Below, piece after piece: positions 59,429 to 64,000 of a DNA stretch of 64,000 nucleotides (within the stretch, counting starts at the first letter, position 1; each line of letters starts with the position of its first letter). Source of the stretch: Lomentospora prolificans (taxonomy: Eukaryota > Ascomycota > Sordariomycetes > Microascales > Microascaceae); assembly GCA_029532625.1 (NCBI GenBank), contig JARFXM010000006.1, positions 1,860,001-1,924,000 on the forward strand, written 5' to 3'. The notes under the pieces were generated by a model. That model made no database searches and was not told where the DNA came from. It worked only from the letters and a program-made list of their open reading frames with translations. Both the position numbers and the translations under genes were made by a program.

Positions 59429-62400
59429 ATGGTCGACGACGGCGTCTTGGCCGCCGCAGCGGCCTTCGTACATTCTTTGGCCGTTGACGGTAATCACCAC
59501 GACCCTATGCCATCTGACTATGAATACGATTTCAAACTCCCCGGCCGCGACACACCAGGGAAGCGTGCCCTCGAACAGGAGCTCGCGAAAGTAGCCATCA
59601 GAATCCACCAACTGGAGAACCGAGGTCATCCTGTTTCCGCGTTCCCCGAAACCCCAAATGAGACCTCAGACTCCGTCTTTGGCGATGACTCTGGTTCTTC
59701 GCTGTCGACGAGCAGTCGGCCTTCCTGCAAGGGAAAGCCGGTCGACTGCAAACAAGGTAGCTTGGACGATCCGTGCTTTTTGGCTGGCCAGCTGACCGAA
59801 CATGCTATCGAAGGCTTGCAAGGTTTGCAAGAAGAGATCAAGGACCAGTCTAAACTGATCCTTCATCAACGACAAGAACTCGATGGCATCGATGCCAAGC
59901 TATCCGAGCAAAAGCAAATGACCGAAAAGGCAATCGCCGCCATCGAGCGGGAGCGCGTCGCTGCTCTCGAACGCGAACTGTGGAAGCACCAAAAAGCCAA
60001 CGAGGCTTTCCAAAAGGCACTTCGAGAGATTGGCGAAATTGTCACGGCTGTAGCCCGCGGTGACCTCTCTAAGAAGGTCCGCATGAACTCTGTTGAGATG
60101 GATCCCGAAATTACTACCTTCAAACGAACAATCAATACTATGATGGACCAGCTTCAGGTTTTCGCCAGCGAAGTGTCTAGGGTTGCGCGAGAGGTCGGGA
60201 CCGAGGGTCTGCTGGGTGGTCAAGCCCGTATCGACGGCGTCGACGGAACGTGGAAGGAACTCACGGACAATGGTATGGGCACTTGATTGAACCTGCCACA
60301 GTATCTGGATATTTAAATCACTGACACACGCTCATAGTGAACGTTATGGCACAAAACCTCACCGACCAAGGTAAATATTATCCCGCTTTCACGCCCTTCT
60401 AACCCGATACTTTGACTCCATGCTGCCTGTGACCCCTTTTCATAGAAATACGTTTTAACGTTGATGCCCCCTTCTAGTGCGAGAAATTGCTTCAGTTACC
60501 ACTGCTGTCGCTCATGGTGATCTGACAAAGAAGATTGAACGACCAGCGAAAGGAGAAATTCTTCAGCTCCAACAAACAATCAATACAATGGTGGATCAAC
60601 TCCGAACTTTTGCAGCCGAGGTGACTCGCGTCGCCCGTGATGTCGGAACCGAGGGTATCTTGGGAGGTCAAGCCGACGTCGAGGGCGTCAAGGGCATGTG
60701 GAACGATCTGACTGTCAACGTAAACGCTATGGCAAACAACCTTACGACTCAAGTGCGAGACATCATAAATGTTACCACCGCCGTCGCCAAGGGTGACTTG
60801 ACACAGAAAGTTCAAGCCGATTGCCGGGGCGAAATTTTTGAGCTCAAGTCCACTATCAACTCCATGGTCGATCAATTGCAGCAGTTTGCTAGAGAGGTGA
60901 CGAAAATTGCGAGGGAGGTCGGTACGGAAGGTCGACTTGGAGGTCAGGCCACTGTCCACGATGTCGAAGGAACCTGGCGAGACCTGACCGAGAATGTCAA
61001 TGGTATGGCTATGAACCTTACAACCCAAGTGCGAGAAATTGCCAACGTTACGTCCGCGGTCGCGAAGGGCGACCTGTCCAAGAAGATCTCAGTTCCGGTC
61101 AAGGGCGAAATTCTTGATCTGAAGAATACCATCAACACCATGGTTGACCGCCTTGGTACCTTCGCGTTCGAGGTGAGCAAGGTCGCCAGGGAGGTCGGTA
61201 CAGATGGTACCCTTGGCGGGCAGGCTCAGGTTGCGAATGTTGAGGGTAAATGGAAGGATTTGACGGAAAATGTCAACACGATGGCCTCCAATTTGACGGT
61301 CCAGGTACGATAACGTAACGCCTCATGTCAATCCCCGTTACCCTGCCGATCAAGTCATAATATCTCTAACCGTCTCACTCCAGGTCCGAAGCATTTCCGA
61401 AGTCACTCAGGCTATTGCAAATGGTGACATGAGCCGCAAGATCAAGGTCGAAGCCAAGGGAGAGATACTAGTTTTGAAGCAGACCATCAACGACATGGTT
61501 GACCGCCTCTCTAATTTCTGCAACGAAGTGCAAAGGGTGGCCAAAGACGTCGGTGTTGACGGTAAGATGGGTGCTCAAGCTAATATTCTCGGCCTTGAGG
61601 GACGATGGAAGGAAATTACGACCGATGTTAATACCATGGCAAGCAATCTGGCAAGTGCAATCAAGATATCCCTAAGATGGTTCTTGCGCTAACGATTTGA
61701 CTAGACGACACAAGTGCGAGCTTTCTCTGATATTACCAACCTGGCTACTGATGGCGACTTCACGAAACTCGTCGATGTTGAAGCATCTGGCGAGATGGAT
61801 GAGCTTAAACGGAAGATCAACCTGATGGTATCCAATCTTCGAGACAGCATCCACCGTAATACTCAAGCCAGGGAAGCTGCCGAGCTGGCCAACAAGACAA
61901 AATCGGAATTTTTGGCTAATATGTCGCACGAAATTCGAACTCCAATGAACGGAATCATCGGCATGACCCAGTTGACCCTCGATACCGATTTGACCCAGTA
62001 CCAGCGCGAAATGTTGAATATCGTTCACAATTTAGCGAACAGTCTACTGACAATCATCGACGACATTCTAGATCTTTCAAAGATCGAGGCGAGGAGGATG
62101 GTCCTCGAAGAGATCCCCTTCACATTGCGCGGTACTGTTTTTAATGCGCTTAAAACGTTGGCTGTCAAGGCCAATGAGAAGTTCTTGGATCTCACCTACA
62201 AGGTGGACAGCTCCGTACCGGACCACCTCATTGGTGACTCGTTCCGTCTTCGTCAAGTTATCCTTAACCTTGTTGGAAACGCCATTAAATTTACCGAAGA
62301 GGGTGAAGTTAGTCTTACAATCAGAAAATTTGGAGCAGATACGACCGAGGGCGAGTACACGATCGAGTTCATTGTCACAGATACTGGCATCGGTATCGCT

Positions 62401-63758
62401 CCAGATAAGCTTGATCTAATTTTCGACACCTTCCAGCAAGCCGACGGATCTATGACTCGCAAGTTTGGAGGAACCGGTCTGGGATTGTCCATTTCCAAAC
62501 GCCTAGTCAACCTCATGGGTGGTGACTTGTGGGTAGACAGCAAGTTTGGCACCGGTAGCGAGTTTCACTTTACGTGCCGAGTTAGGGTTGCGCCCGAAGA
62601 TGTCGTTCCCAGGATGGACTTCAGCCAGTACAGAGGACACCAAGTCCTGTTCGTCGACAAGTCACAAACCAATTTCGGACCCAGGATTAAGGATATGCTT
62701 GAAGAGATGGAATTGGTTCCTATCGTGGTGAAGTCAGAGCAAAGCAACTCCATTGCCTCGATGAAGGGGCAAGCGAATATGCCATATGATGTGATTCTCG
62801 TCGATTCGATCGAAACTGCGCGAAGGTTGAGAGCCGTCGATGACTTTAAGTACCTGCCAATCGTTCTGCTAGCGCCCGTCGTTCATGTCAGCTTGAAATC
62901 ATGCCTAGATCTCGGAATCACGTCCTATATGACAACGCCGTGCACGACAACAGACCTGGGTAACGCCATGGTCCCGGCTTTAGAGAACCGCGCAACACCG
63001 TCGCTCGCTGATACCACCAAGTCATTCGATATTCTCCTAGCGGAGGACAACACCGTCAACCAGCGTCTCGCGGTGAAGATTCTAGAAAATTACCACCATG
63101 TTGTAACCGTGGTGGGTAATGGTCTAGAGGCTGTAGAGGCTATCAAGGCTAGGAGATTCGACGTTATCCTTATGGATGTACAGATGCCGATCATGGTAAG
63201 CGTGCTTGTTCCCCCTTGCCCCTTTTCCCCATCTTTCACGCCTTTCAATGACCTAACAGCGTCTCTAAAGGGTGGCTTCGAGGCTACGGAGAAGATCCGA
63301 GAATATGAGAAGCAGCGCGGTGACTACCGCACGCCTATCATCGCCCTTACAGCGCACGCTATGATGGGTGATCGCGAGAAGTGTATACAGGCGCAGATGG
63401 ACGAGTATCTGTCGAAGCCACTGCAACCCAACCATTTGATCCAGACTATCTTTAAGTGCGCGACGCTGGGTTGTGAGCTTCTCGAGAAAAACCGGGAGCG
63501 CGAGCTCAATCGACAAGCTGAGACGGTGGAGGCGGCGAAGCACGGCCTACCTCACCGGCCGCCGCTTGAGACGAGGGCCTTCACTTCGACTGAGGCTCTA
63601 ACTAAGGGGGCCACCACAAGCGTTACCTCGGGGCCGACAGATGATGCCTTGACGAGGGTACGTGACCGACTATAAAAACAATAGCCAAAGTTTCCCGTGG
63701 CCACCGAACGTTACTAACTCGCTACACTCAGCATTTTATGCGATCCCACAGTAGATAA
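59429..63758 (+). CDS. nik1: Group III hybrid histidine kinase (Nik1/Os-1/Bos1 family)
   Basis: Seven exons: 59429-60272, 60338-60370, 60478-61304, 61384-61650, 61705-63195, 63271-63657 and 63732-63758, giving 1291 residues. After a polar N terminus and coiled coil, five tandem ~92-residue HAMP units run from about 200 to 660, each with GDL or GDM, an INTM/INSM/INDM motif and G-GGQA or G-GAQA. A sixth partial unit follows. Next come the HisKA domain with phospho-acceptor His732 (MSHEIRTPMNG), the ATPase domain (NAIKF, DTGIGI, GGTGLGLSIS) and a receiver domain (LLAEDN, Asp1148 in LMDVQMP, Lys in LSKPL). The kinase is cytosolic, senses osmotic stress upstream of the HOG MAP kinase pathway and is the target pathway of phenylpyrrole and dicarboximide fungicides. 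Intron 4 is GC-AG. The 27-nt last exon is inferred from splice consensus. Confidence 0.96.
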
Positions 63759-64000
63759 GCCCTCGGATCGTCATCTTCATCCGGCCTCAATGAGGCAACT
63801 GGCCGAAGCTCCTGAGCGTCTTCCTCACTCTCCTCCGTTCGCCGTTTATCCGGCTTAAACTTTATACCATGATCAATCTCTATCCATAGTACTACGATAC
63901 CCTCACTCCCTCACCCTTCTTCCTTTCATAGTCTCGCACCGCGGAGGCCAGGAACAACGCTTACATTCGACGACGGCTCGCCGATATCCGCTGTTTACTG
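63759..64000. other. 3' flank of the histidine kinase gene
   Basis: Remaining 242 bp after the predicted stop; 3' UTR or spacer, with no recognisable feature. Confidence 0.4.

Overview
This window reads as nuclear DNA of a filamentous ascomycete (Pezizomycotina, most likely a Sordariomycete). The protein-coding genes carry short introns (about 50-120 nt, a few longer) with consensus gtaagt-type donors and CTAAC-type branch sites. The gene set is fungal: a group III HAMP-repeat histidine kinase, a PRD-4/Chk2 kinase, a Csx2-type BAR-PH-ArfGAP, a Ync13-type C2/MUN protein and Laa2. There is no operon, CRISPR array, intact transposon or strongly AT-rich RIP-like block. All family assignments come from reading the translated sequence; no database search was run.

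Layout. 1-1073 (-) is the 5' part of the Prp28 splicing helicase, running off the left edge. It is divergent from mitoribosomal mL59 (1673-2285, +). Diphthamide co-chaperone Dph4 (3152-3685, +) converges on a five-exon 14-3-3 gene (4206-5327, -). After about 3 kb without genes comes the F1-ATPase inhibitor IF1 (8283-8916, +), convergent with nucleoporin Nsp1 (9290-11532, -). A 3.3-kb spacer precedes 6-phosphogluconate dehydrogenase (14841-17008, +), which converges on eIF2-gamma (17724-19405, -). Then come the Laa2-type AP-1 accessory protein (20166-21857, -), an intron-containing tRNA-Cys(GCA) (22201-22285, +), a fungal four-TM protein of unknown function (26155-27802, +) and UMP kinase with a mitochondrial-looking N-terminal extension (29621-30958, +). 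eIF3m (32025-33438, -), PRD-4/Chk2 (36413-38756, +), the Csx2 ArfGAP (40313-44101, -) and the C2/MUN protein (47874-52141, +) follow. After a 7.3-kb gene-free stretch, the group III hybrid histidine kinase (59429-63758, +) ends the window.

The genes are mostly housekeeping (splicing, translation, nuclear transport, pentose phosphate and nucleotide metabolism) with several signalling or trafficking factors. They do not form one pathway or a biosynthetic cluster. I found no convincing new multi-gene system. The points most worth a second look are small: a GC-AG intron and a stop-free 3n intron in the histidine kinase; a putative organelle-anchored UMP kinase with a downstream Met that could give a soluble form; ambiguous splice-site choices in csx2 and laa2; CCAGC/GCTGG-dense islands upstream of three housekeeping genes; and an LFG-dominated Nsp1. 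Exon borders were placed by hand from frame and splice consensus, and every summed coding length divides by three.
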